From NCBI GenBank assembly GCA_016763255.1, contig JAESUA010000313.1, forward strand, positions 1-6,687: a stretch of DNA of 6,687 nt. Reading direction: 5' to 3'. The translations under genes were made by a program, and so were the position numbers. This stretch comes from Magnetovibrio sp. GTDB taxonomy: Bacteria > Pseudomonadota > Alphaproteobacteria > Rhodospirillales > Magnetovibrionaceae. This document shows positions 1-5,834 of this stretch, one piece after another. Under the pieces are notes generated by a model. It worked only from the letters and a program-made list of their open reading frames with translations, was not told the DNA's origin and made no database searches. Positions within the stretch are counted from its first letter, which is position 1, and each line of letters starts with the position of its first letter.

Positions 1-557
1 AGGTTGGTCAAACGGATCACCGGGGGGATTGCATAGATCACCACCGCGATCACACCGGGCACTTTGCCGATGCCCAATAGCATCACCACCGGGATCAGGT
101 AGACGAACGCCGGCATGGTCTGCATGATGTCGAGGATCGGTGTGACCACCGCCTGAACCCGGTTGGAACGCGCCATGGCGATGCCCACCGGGATACCCAA
201 TGCAATGGACAAAAGGGTACACACCGTGATGATCGACAGGGTGCGCATGGTGTTGTCCCACATGCCGAAATAGCCGATGAGGAGAAACGCACCAATGACT
301 GACACGGACAATTTCCAGGACCGGCTGGCCAAATAGACCAGCCCGACCAGGACAATCAGAACAAGCCACCATGGCGTCTGCAAAAGCAGTTTTTCAAACC
401 AAACCAGGAATTTGAGCAGGGGATTGAAAAAACCTTCTATCAATTCCCCATAGCTCCGAGAAAATTCCCGATAACTGCTGTCCAATGCTTTGCGGATGGC
501 CAGTAAATCTGCGCGTTCCATCGCAGGGAATTTACTCAGCCAAGATGCTTCCGCCAT
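1..557 (-). CDS. proW: Glycine betaine/proline ABC transporter permease ProW (3' part outside window)
   Basis: This is the membrane permease subunit of an osmoprotectant (glycine betaine/proline betaine type) ABC importer. The frame starts at ATG 557 (MAEASWLSKF...) and stays open for 185 codons to the window edge, so the C-terminal part is missing. An AGGAG site (570-566) sits 8 nt before the ATG and fixes the start. The protein has a cytoplasmic amphipathic N-terminus of about 60 residues, then hydrophobic segments beginning with TPWWLVLIVLVGLVYLASR. The binding-protein-dependent permease core follows, with the family-typical stretches IPVGIAMARSNR, ILDIMQTMPAFVYLIPVVM and VIYAIPPVIRL. It lies 25 nt downstream of proX in the same direction, so the two are almost certainly cotranscribed. 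The ATPase (proV) is not in the window. Family assignment is secure from sequence; the exact substrate (betaine, choline, proline) is inferred. Confidence 0.9.
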   Translation of the reverse strand, partial: MAEASWLSKFPAMERADLLAIRKALDSSYREFSRSYGELIEGFFNPLLKFLVWFEKLLLQTPWWLVLIVLVGLVYLASRSWKLSVSVIGAFLLIGYFGMWDNTMRTLSIITVCTLLSIALGIPVGIAMARSNRVQAVVTPILDIMQTMPAFVYLIPVVMLLGIGKVPGVIAVVIYAIPPVIRLTN

Positions 558-582
558 GGTGTGTTCTCCTTATTCTGACGAC

Positions 583-1581
583 TTACAGGCTCGCCAGTTG
601 TTTTTTGATCTTGGCAGCTGCAGCTGCGGGCACCCAAGGCGTCCAGGTGCTTTCATAGTTTTTCATGGAATGCTCCATGGCAATATCGCCATCGGCCTGG
701 TTGTCTTCCATCCACGACAGCTATTCGTTCATCTGGGCGTTGGTGAAGGAACGCTTGGTCAAATATGTAAAGGCTTCAGGCGCGCGTGTGGCAAAGCTTT
801 CCACGGTGATGGTCTTGACCGGAGAAGGCGGATACATGGACGGCTTGGGGCTTTCACAAACTTCCTGCGTGAGGCAGTCGTTGAAATGCTCTTGATTGAT
901 GCCGGATTCAAAATCGACCTTGACCATTTTGTATTTGCCCAGCACAGCGGTCGGTGCCCAGTAATAGCCAAACCAAGGTTGTTTGCGTTCGTATGCCTTG
1001 GCGATGGTGCCGGCAAGCGCCGCCCCTGAGCCCGGATCGACCAGATCGAAACCGGCATCTTTCAGCTTCAAGGCCTCATACAAATGACCGTTGGTGATTT
1101 GACAGCCCCAACCCGCCGGGCAGGTCATGAAGGCCGACATGGACGGGTCTTCAGGATGCTTGAACATCTTGGCGTTGGCGATGATGCCGGAGATGGTTGC
1201 CAGACTGGGGTCTTTTTTGACCAAGTATTCGGGCACCCAAAAACCTTCTTCACCGCCATCGGAAAGGGAAGCCCCTGCGACGCGAAGGCGTTTTTCGGCG
1301 ATGCCTTTTTCCAAGGCTACTTTGAAATTTTGGGTCCAAAACTCGGGCGCAATGTCCGGCTCACCCTTTTCGACCATGGATGTTCCCGTGGGCATGGTGT
1401 CACCGGTGATGATTTCGGTATCACAGCCGTATCCATGGCGTAAAATGAAGGCGTCGACATTCGCCATCAAGGTGGCCGAGCTCCAATTCATATCGGCGAT
1501 GGTGACTTTGCCGCATTCCGCCGCCAAGGCGGGGCTGCTCAGGCCGACACCGATGACCGCAGCGATGATCAATTTTTTCAT
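583..1581 (-). pseudogene. proX: Glycine betaine/proline ABC transporter substrate-binding protein ProX, interrupted by an in-frame TAG
   Basis: This is the periplasmic ligand-binding protein (OpuAC/ProX family) that delivers betaine-type osmolytes to the ProW permease encoded next. Start ATG 1581 is chosen because AAGGGAG (1594-1588) lies 6 nt upstream and the protein then begins with a classic Sec signal peptide: MKKLIIAAVIGVGLSSPALA, cleavage before AECGK. Family signatures include DMNWSSATLMANVD, HGYGCDTEI, GDTMPTGTSM, EKGEPDIAPEFW, CPAGWGCQIT and KQPWFGYYWAPTAVLGKY. The cysteines C-AECGK/GYGC, CPAGWGC and DCLTQEVC suggest disulfides. A TAG at 723-721 (codon 287) stops the frame after NAQMNE. 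The same frame then continues LSWMEDNQADGDIAM...STWTPWVP...KKQLASL and ends at TAA 585-583, giving the usual family length of about 330 residues. The stop replaces what is normally a Leu in the xLLxWM stretch; TTG to TAG is one base. As written, the product would be 286 residues and lack the last 45. It may be a point nonsense mutation, a sequencing error or, less likely, readthrough. Confidence 0.9.
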
Positions 1582-1587
1582 AAATTT

Positions 1588-1594
1588 CTCCCTT
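1588..1594 (-). promoter_or_regulatory. proX ribosome binding site
   Basis: AAGGGAG on the minus strand lies 6 nt before ATG 1581. It decides the start: the open frame extends 50 codons further upstream, but that extension has no SD site and runs back through the promoter -10 and -35 elements. Confidence 0.75.
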
Positions 1595-1632
1595 GGCACC
1601 GGCCCGTTGGGTCGTTCCTGGTGACTATGTGT

Positions 1633-1663
1633 AAAAAATGCGGCCTTTCCACCGAAGGGCCGC
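1633..1663 (-). terminator. Terminator-like hairpin in the proX leader
   Basis: On the minus strand GCGGCCCTTC (1663-1654) pairs with GAAAGGCCGC (1649-1640) around a 4-nt loop (GGTG), with one G-U pair. This is followed by A and then six T (1638-1633), the form of a rho-independent terminator. It lies about 52 nt upstream of the proX ATG and starts only about 3 nt after the predicted transcription start. It could act as an attenuator, produce a very short RNA, stabilise the mRNA 5' end, or end a transcript coming from further upstream. The structure is seen; its role is inferred. Confidence 0.7.
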
Positions 1664-1672
1664 AATAGCTCA

Positions 1673-1701
1673 ATTTTATCCAACGATAAAGAGTATGTCA
1701 A
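1673..1701 (-). promoter_or_regulatory. Sigma70-type promoter of the proXW operon
   Basis: On the minus strand TTGACA (1701-1696) is followed by a 17-bp spacer and TAAAAT (1678-1673). The -35 matches the consensus fully and the -10 in five of six bases. Predicted transcription start is about 1666, giving a leader of about 85 nt before the proX ATG. Confidence 0.75.
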
Positions 1702-1734
1702 TTGTATGAAGAGGATGCGGTGCAGTATCATATT

Positions 1735-1890
1735 GAATTATCTAATTAAATCAGCGCCTACAATGCTGTAAAATAATTTTGAGCTTGAAAGTTTTCAGGA
1801 AATATTTGCAATTTACATCCAGTATACATTCGCAATGGATACTGCTTTACATGTTTATTTATGTATAACCCATGGCTAAATTATACGATC
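1735..1890. promoter_or_regulatory. A+T-rich upstream region of proX with a dyad element
   Basis: This stretch between the proX promoter and the terminator of the upstream genes is visibly A+T-rich and has no credible gene. It contains an imperfect dyad: CAGTATACA (1820-1828), 7 nt, then TGGATACTG (1836-1844), nine-base arms with one mismatch. A smaller TACAT/ATGTA dyad follows just to the right. The position, about 120-140 bp upstream of the proX -35, would suit a distal regulator site, but no regulator is encoded nearby and no known operator consensus was recognised. Confidence 0.35.
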
Positions 1891-1899
1891 GGCTGGGAC

Positions 1900-1932
1900 A
1901 AATAAAGCCCAGCCACATAAGTGGGCTGGGCT
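1900..1932 (-). terminator. Rho-independent terminator of the two small genes
   Basis: On the minus strand AGCCCAGCCCAC (1932-1921) pairs with GTGGCTGGGCT (1916-1906), an 11-bp GC-rich stem with one bulged base and a TTAT loop, followed by TTATTTG. It lies 45 nt after the stop codon at 1978. A third copy of the arm (plus-strand GGCTGGG, 1891-1897) just downstream could compete for the middle arm. The plus-strand reading has a poorer T run. Confidence 0.75.
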
Positions 1933-1977
1933 ATTTGATGCGTCCTATAGGGCCGTTGCCTGATGTCGCCTGTTCGC

Positions 1978-2181
1978 CTATTTGATGGTTTTGTAGGCCA
2001 CCTTGAAGGCATCCCGGTCTTCATCCGTTTCAAAATAGACGGCCACGGATTTTTGCTTCAACGCCGTCGAAATGGACTCTATTTCCACTTCCCATTCGCC
2101 TTTGCAATTTGCCTCCAGGCAATCTTCAAGGGCCCTGACCGAAGCTGAGGTTTTGAACTTGATTCCTGTGAATAGGGTCAT
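1978..2181 (-). CDS. Small uncharacterised protein, 67 aa
   Basis: I do not recognise this protein. It starts MTLFTGIKFKTSASVRALED and ends FETDEDRDAFKVAYKTIK with a TAG stop. It is soluble, without signal peptide or membrane segment, mixed charged, with two cysteines in DCLEANC. The pattern of a beta strand (VEIESIS), an amphipathic stretch, a strand (SVAVYFET) and a C-terminal helix (DEDRDAFKVAYKTI) suggests a small alpha/beta fold, but this is only a guess. A weak AAAGG lies about 9 nt before ATG 2181. It sits 70 nt downstream of the 147-aa gene on the same strand and is followed by a clear terminator, so the two probably share a transcript. Coding status is supported by codon use, terminator placement and clean boundaries; function is unknown. 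Confidence 0.65.
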   Translation of the reverse strand: MTLFTGIKFKTSASVRALEDCLEANCKGEWEVEIESISTALKQKSVAVYFETDEDRDAFKVAYKTIK

Positions 2182-2251
2182 CTTTGTCGCCTTTATTTAG
2201 AATCTACCCCCAAACAAATAGCAAAACTTAGTCGTACCGACCCAATAGGAT

Positions 2252-2695
2252 TCAGTTGAGAGTAATATGGCCCTCAAGGGGGACCACTTCACTTTCAACA
2301 TCCACCGGGTTGCCTTCGCGGTCCAGCAGCGCGTATCCGTCGATCGCTCCGATCATGATTTTTTCACGCATGTCGGCGAGAAAGGATTGGGCCTGAGCTT
2401 CGCTCGGCAAGCTGGCATCAGAATTTTTGGCAATGCCCACCATGACCATGTTCCAATCGGTACTTTGTGCATCGGCGGTTTGGCGAATGGCGTGGAATGT
2501 CATGCCGTGGGCCGCGGGTTGATGGGCATCGAACAACACCTGAACCATCATCGCTTCATCATCGCTTGGCGCTGTTTGCGCGGTGGGCTCGGTCGTTCCG
2601 ACGCGTAAAAAAATGTAAAGCATGCGGTGTTTGAAACCCGACATGACGCATTGTTGGGCTAGGTCATCAAAAGATGTGGCGTTCATTGAACTCAT
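2252..2695 (-). CDS. Uncharacterised cytoplasmic protein, 147 aa
   Basis: I do not recognise this protein. It begins MSSMNATSFDDLAQQCV and ends with TGA. No signal peptide or membrane segment is visible. A strand-rich central part (HRMLYIFLRVG, MMVQVLFDAHQP, WNMVMVGIAKN) is followed by a helix (SEAQAQSFLADMREKIMIG) and a C-terminal part, GYALLDREGNPVDVESEVVPL. This suggests a compact alpha/beta domain that might bind a ligand or partner, without a recognisable catalytic motif. ATG 2695 is preferred over the internal ATG 2686 because GAGAGAT lies about 5 nt upstream of it. A poor promoter candidate (TGGACA, 17 bp, TAAATG) lies upstream at about 2759-2731. It is divergent from the exported-protein gene at 2885 and probably cotranscribed with the 67-aa gene. 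Confidence 0.7.
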   Translation of the reverse strand: MSSMNATSFDDLAQQCVMSGFKHRMLYIFLRVGTTEPTAQTAPSDDEAMMVQVLFDAHQPAAHGMTFHAIRQTADAQSTDWNMVMVGIAKNSDASLPSEAQAQSFLADMREKIMIGAIDGYALLDREGNPVDVESEVVPLEGHITLN

Positions 2696-2884
2696 TTTAT
2701 ATCTCTCAATTAAAAAATACCGTTCTTTGGCATTTAGGGTGGCGCGGTGGCATTGTCCAGGGGGGAGGTTACAGTTTATTAACGCGATCGGGGTATAAGT
2801 TATTGTGATTCATAGAGAATGCACGCGAAATATTCACCTGCGGCCTTCAGAAGAAATCCGGGCTTGAGAGACAGGACGTCAAAC

Positions 2885-3304
2885 ATGTTGCCATCCAAAT
2901 CGATCTTGACTGCAGCTCTGGTCGGGCTTTGCTCCCCTTATTTCGTCGCTTTTGATGCTTTGGCCGCTCAACAGCTCGCTCAATCGCAAATTGCGGCTGC
3001 GCCCCCTGCTTTTTTGCGCATGGACATCACCAGCACCTGTGTTGACGGTGGGGCGGTGTTTAAACTCATCAATCGAGGCGGTAAATGGCCGCGGACCGGA
3101 AATTTGAGGCTGTATTAAGCCGATGACCATTCTTTAATTGGCCAGCGACGTTTGCGTTTGGCGGCAAATCAGCGTGTTTCGTTCATCGTTAAAGACAGGG
3201 TCATGTCAGGGCGTCCGGTCGCGGTATGGGTTGAACCTGAATGGTACGCGCGTAAATATAAATACGACGCATCACTCAATTGTACGTCAGCATATCCAAA
3301 ATGA
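2885..3304 (+). pseudogene. Small exported protein of unknown function, interrupted by an in-frame TAA
   Basis: The start is ATG 2885, with AGGA about 9 nt upstream. It begins a Sec signal peptide (MLPSKSILTAALVGLC..., cleavage after DALA before AQQLAQ), whereas an upstream ATG at 2819 would bury that signal behind a charged extension. The mature part reads LRMDITSTCVDGGAVFKLIN and GGKWPRTGNLRLY, then TAA at 3116-3118 (codon 78). The same frame continues ADDHSLIGQRRLRLAANQRV, SFIVKDRVMSGRPVAVWVEP, EWYARKYKYDASLNC and ends at TGA 3302-3304. The post-stop segment is clearly coding-like and holds the second mature cysteine, a likely disulfide partner of the one in STCVDGG. The whole resembles small secreted beta-sandwich hypothetical proteins of alphaproteobacteria. 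The stop lies one base from Lys, Gln, Glu, Ser, Leu or Tyr codons. The gene is 60 nt upstream of the diguanylate cyclase with no terminator between, so cotranscription is possible. Function is unknown. Confidence 0.75.
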
Positions 3305-3364
3305 GCACCACGATGAGTTTTACGTGCTGGCAATGTAAATGCAAAACTGTCTAAAGTGAGAATC

Positions 3365-5143
3365 ATGAAAGGTTCCGTATTTATGAGCTCACAAAATACA
3401 GCGCAAACTTCGATGCAAGCCAAGAAAACTCTGGGGGAGTCAGCCGAAAACTCGCTTAGCCCGGAACAGCTATTGGTGTCCGGTTATGGCGAGGCCGCCG
3501 TGTTGCTGAATTTAGACACGAGCAGTTGGACGTCAAACCGCCATGCGGTGCGGATCGAACAGCTGTTTGAAGGTGACGTCAATGATGAACTAGCGCGCCT
3601 CACCCAAGTGGCGATCGACACCGGAAAGGTCATGACGGCGAACCTGTCGCTACCCACCGCATCGGGGCAGGTGGTTTATCAAGTGAACTTGATACCCAAA
3701 GTATTGGGTCAGCAGATTCTCTTTTTGTTTCATGATCAAACCTTAGACAGCAATCTGCGCGACGCATTGATTGAATCTCGTCAGCGCTTCAAGGATTTGG
3801 TGGATATATCCAGCGATTTTTCCTGGGAAGTGGGTGACGACGGGCGTTTTGTCTTTGTCTCACGGGCGGGCGGATTGGGCTATGCCTCCGACGATATCAT
3901 CGGCCATAAACCGGAAGAATTTATTGTCGGTGCGGACGAATATGATCCGGTGCCCTTTTTGGCTGATGAACGCACCGAAGAGGTGGAATTGTGGATGCAT
4001 CGTGCCGACGGCGGCATGGCCTGTGTGGTGGTCTCCGCCATTCCGTTTTTTGAAAACGATGGTGCACGCATCGGCGTGCGTGGGGTGTGCCGCGATGTCA
4101 CCAATGAACGTGAGCGTGCCACCGCCTTAGCCCATGCCCATCAACGTGAACAGGTCTTAGGCTATATCGTCAACACCATCCGCGACGAGATCAATCCCAC
4201 CGATATGCTTGGCGCCGCAGCCGCTGCGACCGCGCGGGCCATGGGCGCAAGCGGCTGTCGTATTTTGCGCACCGGTTTGGCAAAAGATGAGGGGGCATCC
4301 CTTCAATTTGAGACGGCAGCCGAGTTTGGCACCGGCGGCCCGGGGCAATTGGGCGATGATTTCCTAACCTTTAGCGCGGCTGAGCCTTGGCTGCGCGAAG
4401 AAGAAATCGAAGGCTGGTGTGTGATTGCCGCACCATGTTTGCATGCAGGCGATATCAACGGCGTCATCTGCCTATGGAAACGTGCCGATTGGAGCAATGA
4501 TGACCGCCTGTTGGTGAACGATATCTCCAATCAACTGGGCATCGCCATCGAACAAATCGAAAACCATGAAAGCATTGTGCGGCTGTCGCGTACCGATGCC
4601 ATGACCGGGCTTTTGAACCGCCGGGCCTTTTACGATGAAGAACTACCGCGCCACTTCCAGCGCTTGGAACATGATGGATCATCGGGGGCATTGTTTTACA
4701 TCGACATGGATAATTTCAAATTGGTCAACGATGTTCACGGTCATCAAAAAGGCGATGAGGCCATCATCGCCCTGCGTGATTTGCTGTACGATTTTGTCCG
4801 CCCCGGTGACGTGATCGCGCGCCTGGGCGGGGATGAATTTGCCCTGTGGCTGGACGGCATGGATTCGGATGCCGCACAGAAACGTTCACGGCAATTGTTG
4901 GATATGTCGCACACGTTGCGCGATTTGTCCGGCCAACCCGATAAGCCCTTGGGCATCTCCATCGGGATTGCGGTGTATAAGGCCGGCACCGGGGAGGGGC
5001 TGGAGAGCCTCTTGGCGCGTGCCGATAAGGCTATGTATGAAGTCAAACAAACCTCCAAGGGCGATTTTTGTTTGGCCCCCCTCCCGATTGGTTACAATCA
5101 TCTGAGCCAAATATTACCTCTATGTTTGTTTGATTGTAATTAG
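3365..5143 (+). CDS. Diguanylate cyclase with PAS and GAF sensor domains; C-terminus replaced at contig junction
   Basis: It would make cyclic-di-GMP from two GTP, with activity tuned by N-terminal sensor domains. Order (numbering from ATG 3365): a PAS-like region at about 30-125; a PAS domain at about 139-248 (RFKDLVDISSDFSWEV ... GVCRDVTNERE); a GAF domain at about 262-400, ending LGIAIEQIEN; and a GGDEF domain from 409 (RTDAMTGLLNRRAF). The metal-binding stretch IDMDNFKLVNDVHGH, the active-site GGDEF (488-492) and an RxxD inhibitory site (RPGD, 479-482, five residues upstream) are all intact, so an active, feedback-inhibited cyclase is expected. There is no EAL domain and no membrane segment, so it should be cytoplasmic. 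Start choice is uncertain: GTG 3356, ATG 3365 and ATG 3383 (AAAGG 10 nt upstream) are all possible. Normal sequence ends at about KGDFCLAPLP (position 5085); the tail IGYNHLSQIL...FDCN to TAG 5143 lies in A+T-rich foreign DNA and is antisense to another gene, so the true end is missing. Confidence 0.92.
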   Translation: MKGSVFMSSQNTAQTSMQAKKTLGESAENSLSPEQLLVSGYGEAAVLLNLDTSSWTSNRHAVRIEQLFEGDVNDELARLTQVAIDTGKVMTANLSLPTASGQVVYQVNLIPKVLGQQILFLFHDQTLDSNLRDALIESRQRFKDLVDISSDFSWEVGDDGRFVFVSRAGGLGYASDDIIGHKPEEFIVGADEYDPVPFLADERTEEVELWMHRADGGMACVVVSAIPFFENDGARIGVRGVCRDVTNERERATALAHAHQREQVLGYIVNTIRDEINPTDMLGAAAAATARAMGASGCRILRTGLAKDEGASLQFETAAEFGTGGPGQLGDDFLTFSAAEPWLREEEIEGWCVIAAPCLHAGDINGVICLWKRADWSNDDRLLVNDISNQLGIAIEQIENHESIVRLSRTDAMTGLLNRRAFYDEELPRHFQRLEHDGSSGALFYIDMDNFKLVNDVHGHQKGDEAIIALRDLLYDFVRPGDVIARLGGDEFALWLDGMDSDAAQKRSRQLLDMSHTLRDLSGQPDKPLGISIGIAVYKAGTGEGLESLLARADKAMYEVKQTSKGDFCLAPLPIGYNHLSQILPLCLFDCN

Positions 5144-5834
5144 AACATGAACAATCACTTGAAACTGCCCCAATTTCTGGAATATTTGAAAACTGAAGGT
5201 CGTAGGAAAACGTAGGGGTTGAACCAGATTCAGAATCTGGTTCATCCCATGATATATACATTTTACTGTATTGAGTATAATACACAGGGGCCCTCAAGCA
5301 ATTACCTGTAGGATCAAAATTATCTCGTTGGTAACAGATATTAGAAACCTGGTATCCGCTATCGGGATACTCATATATATTTGTTGTTAGAATGTTAGAA
5401 GGGTCAGATTCATATTTATCGTATAAAACTGTAGTTAACTGTATATCATAGATACCAGGTTTAAGTTTAATATCTTGTGAATATTTGTACACACCCCCGT
5501 TATTCCCTTCTGAATAATAACTGTCAGAATTCCACAGGTAAGACACAGAAGAACCATCTTCTGGTTCTATTTTACATCTAAAAGACGGATTCTCCGCATT
5601 AGACAAATCTTCAGAAAAATCTACGCACCATATTAGGGTGTATAAAAAATTTGAAGATGTGTAACATGCTGATGAAGAACTTATAGAATCGCATTTATCT
5701 AAATCTCCAGTAATAACAGGTATGGGAATATTTTTCGAATCTTTATTCGAGATTTTATGAAAACAACAGAACAGCAGCACCGCTAACGCCAACAGTATAA
5801 AATATGCGCAGAGTTGAAAAATGCTATCTTTCAT
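5043..5834 (-). CDS. Signal-anchored, cysteine-rich protein with fibronectin-III-like region, truncated at junction
   Basis: I do not recognise a named gene. The frame starts at ATG 5834 with no SD site. Residues about 5-25 are a hydrophobic signal anchor (IFQLCAYFILLALAVLLFCC). The rest is rich in Ser, Tyr, Asp, Asn and Cys, as expected of a lumenal or extracellular protein, with a possible N-glycosylation site (NQT, residues 234-236). A first beta-sandwich-like segment spans about 65-155 (includes KPGIYDIQLTTVLYDKYESD). A second at about 188-247 looks fibronectin-III-like (YSKMYISWDEPDSESGS, then FSYDLQFSNIP). From about residue 249 the frame enters the bacterial cyclase DNA (GGGPNKNRPWRFV is antisense), so the real C-terminus is missing. 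Codon use is A+T-rich like the neighbouring EF-hand gene and unlike everything to the left. A eukaryotic or giant-virus origin is likely; an A+T-rich bacterial island is less likely. Confidence 0.65.
   Translation of the reverse strand: MKDSIFQLCAYFILLALAVLLFCCFHKISNKDSKNIPIPVITGDLDKCDSISSSSACYTSSNFLYTLIWCVDFSEDLSNAENPSFRCKIEPEDGSSVSYLWNSDSYYSEGNNGGVYKYSQDIKLKPGIYDIQLTTVLYDKYESDPSNILTTNIYEYPDSGYQVSNICYQRDNFDPTGNCLRAPVYYTQYSKMYISWDEPDSESGSTPTFSYDLQFSNIPEIGAVSSDCSCSNYNQTNIEVIFGSDDCNQSGGGPNKNRPWRFV
5076..5100. other. Composition and gene-content junction (chimeric join or integration boundary)
   Basis: Left of here the diguanylate cyclase reads normally to DFCLAPLP. Right of here the minus-strand frame reads as an A+T-rich, fibronectin-III-like protein down to about VIFGSDDCNQS. 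Each frame runs a short way into the other's DNA, where it is plainly antisense. A C-rich run (GGCCCCCCTCCCG) marks the spot. No target-site duplication, tRNA gene or integrase is visible. Confidence 0.7.
5220..5244. repeat. Perfect 12-bp palindrome inside the fibronectin-like gene
   Basis: TGAACCAGATTC, one base, then GAATCTGGTTCA forms a perfect dyad. On the minus strand it lies in frame and encodes part of EPDSESG. It shares the AACCAG core with the hairpin at 6603-6646. It could be chance within coding sequence, or a hairpin of the same class as that 3'-end element. Confidence 0.6.

Noticed and set aside
721..723. TAG in proX as a pyrrolysine or selenocysteine-like recoding site
   Set aside because: ProX proteins are not known to use either, no special downstream structure was recognised, and TAG ends the 67-aa gene as an ordinary stop.
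490..1029. 179-codon plus-strand open frame across the proX region
   Set aside because: It is antisense to proX, which has a signal peptide, SD site and family motifs. The plus-strand translation has no recognisable domain.
1084..1624. Plus-strand open frames opposite proX (119 and 165 codons)
   Set aside because: They are antisense shadows of a well-supported gene, without SD or domain evidence.
1582..1731. N-terminal extension of ProX starting MILHRILFIQ
   Set aside because: The extension has no SD site and runs through the promoter and terminator-like hairpin. The signal peptide begins at MKKLIIAAV (1581).
2267..2608. 113-codon plus-strand frame opposite the 147-aa gene
   Set aside because: The minus-strand frame is longer, has a better start site and a plausible partner gene and terminator downstream.
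2760..2830. Promoter for the exported protein (TTACAG ... TATAAG)
   Set aside because: The spacer is 19 bp and neither box matches well; not strong enough to list.
2819..2884. Earlier start at ATG 2819 for the exported protein
   Set aside because: It would put a charged 22-residue extension before a clear signal peptide, and there is no good SD; AGGA precedes 2885.
3138..3423. Small overlapping frames on both strands (3138-3338 plus, 3169-3423 minus)
   Set aside because: They cover the in-frame continuation of the interrupted exported protein, which explains the sequence better.
5086..5143. C-terminal tail of the diguanylate cyclase as a real extension
   Set aside because: It lies in A+T-rich foreign DNA antisense to the fibronectin-like gene, and GGDEF proteins usually end near the preceding KGDF segment.
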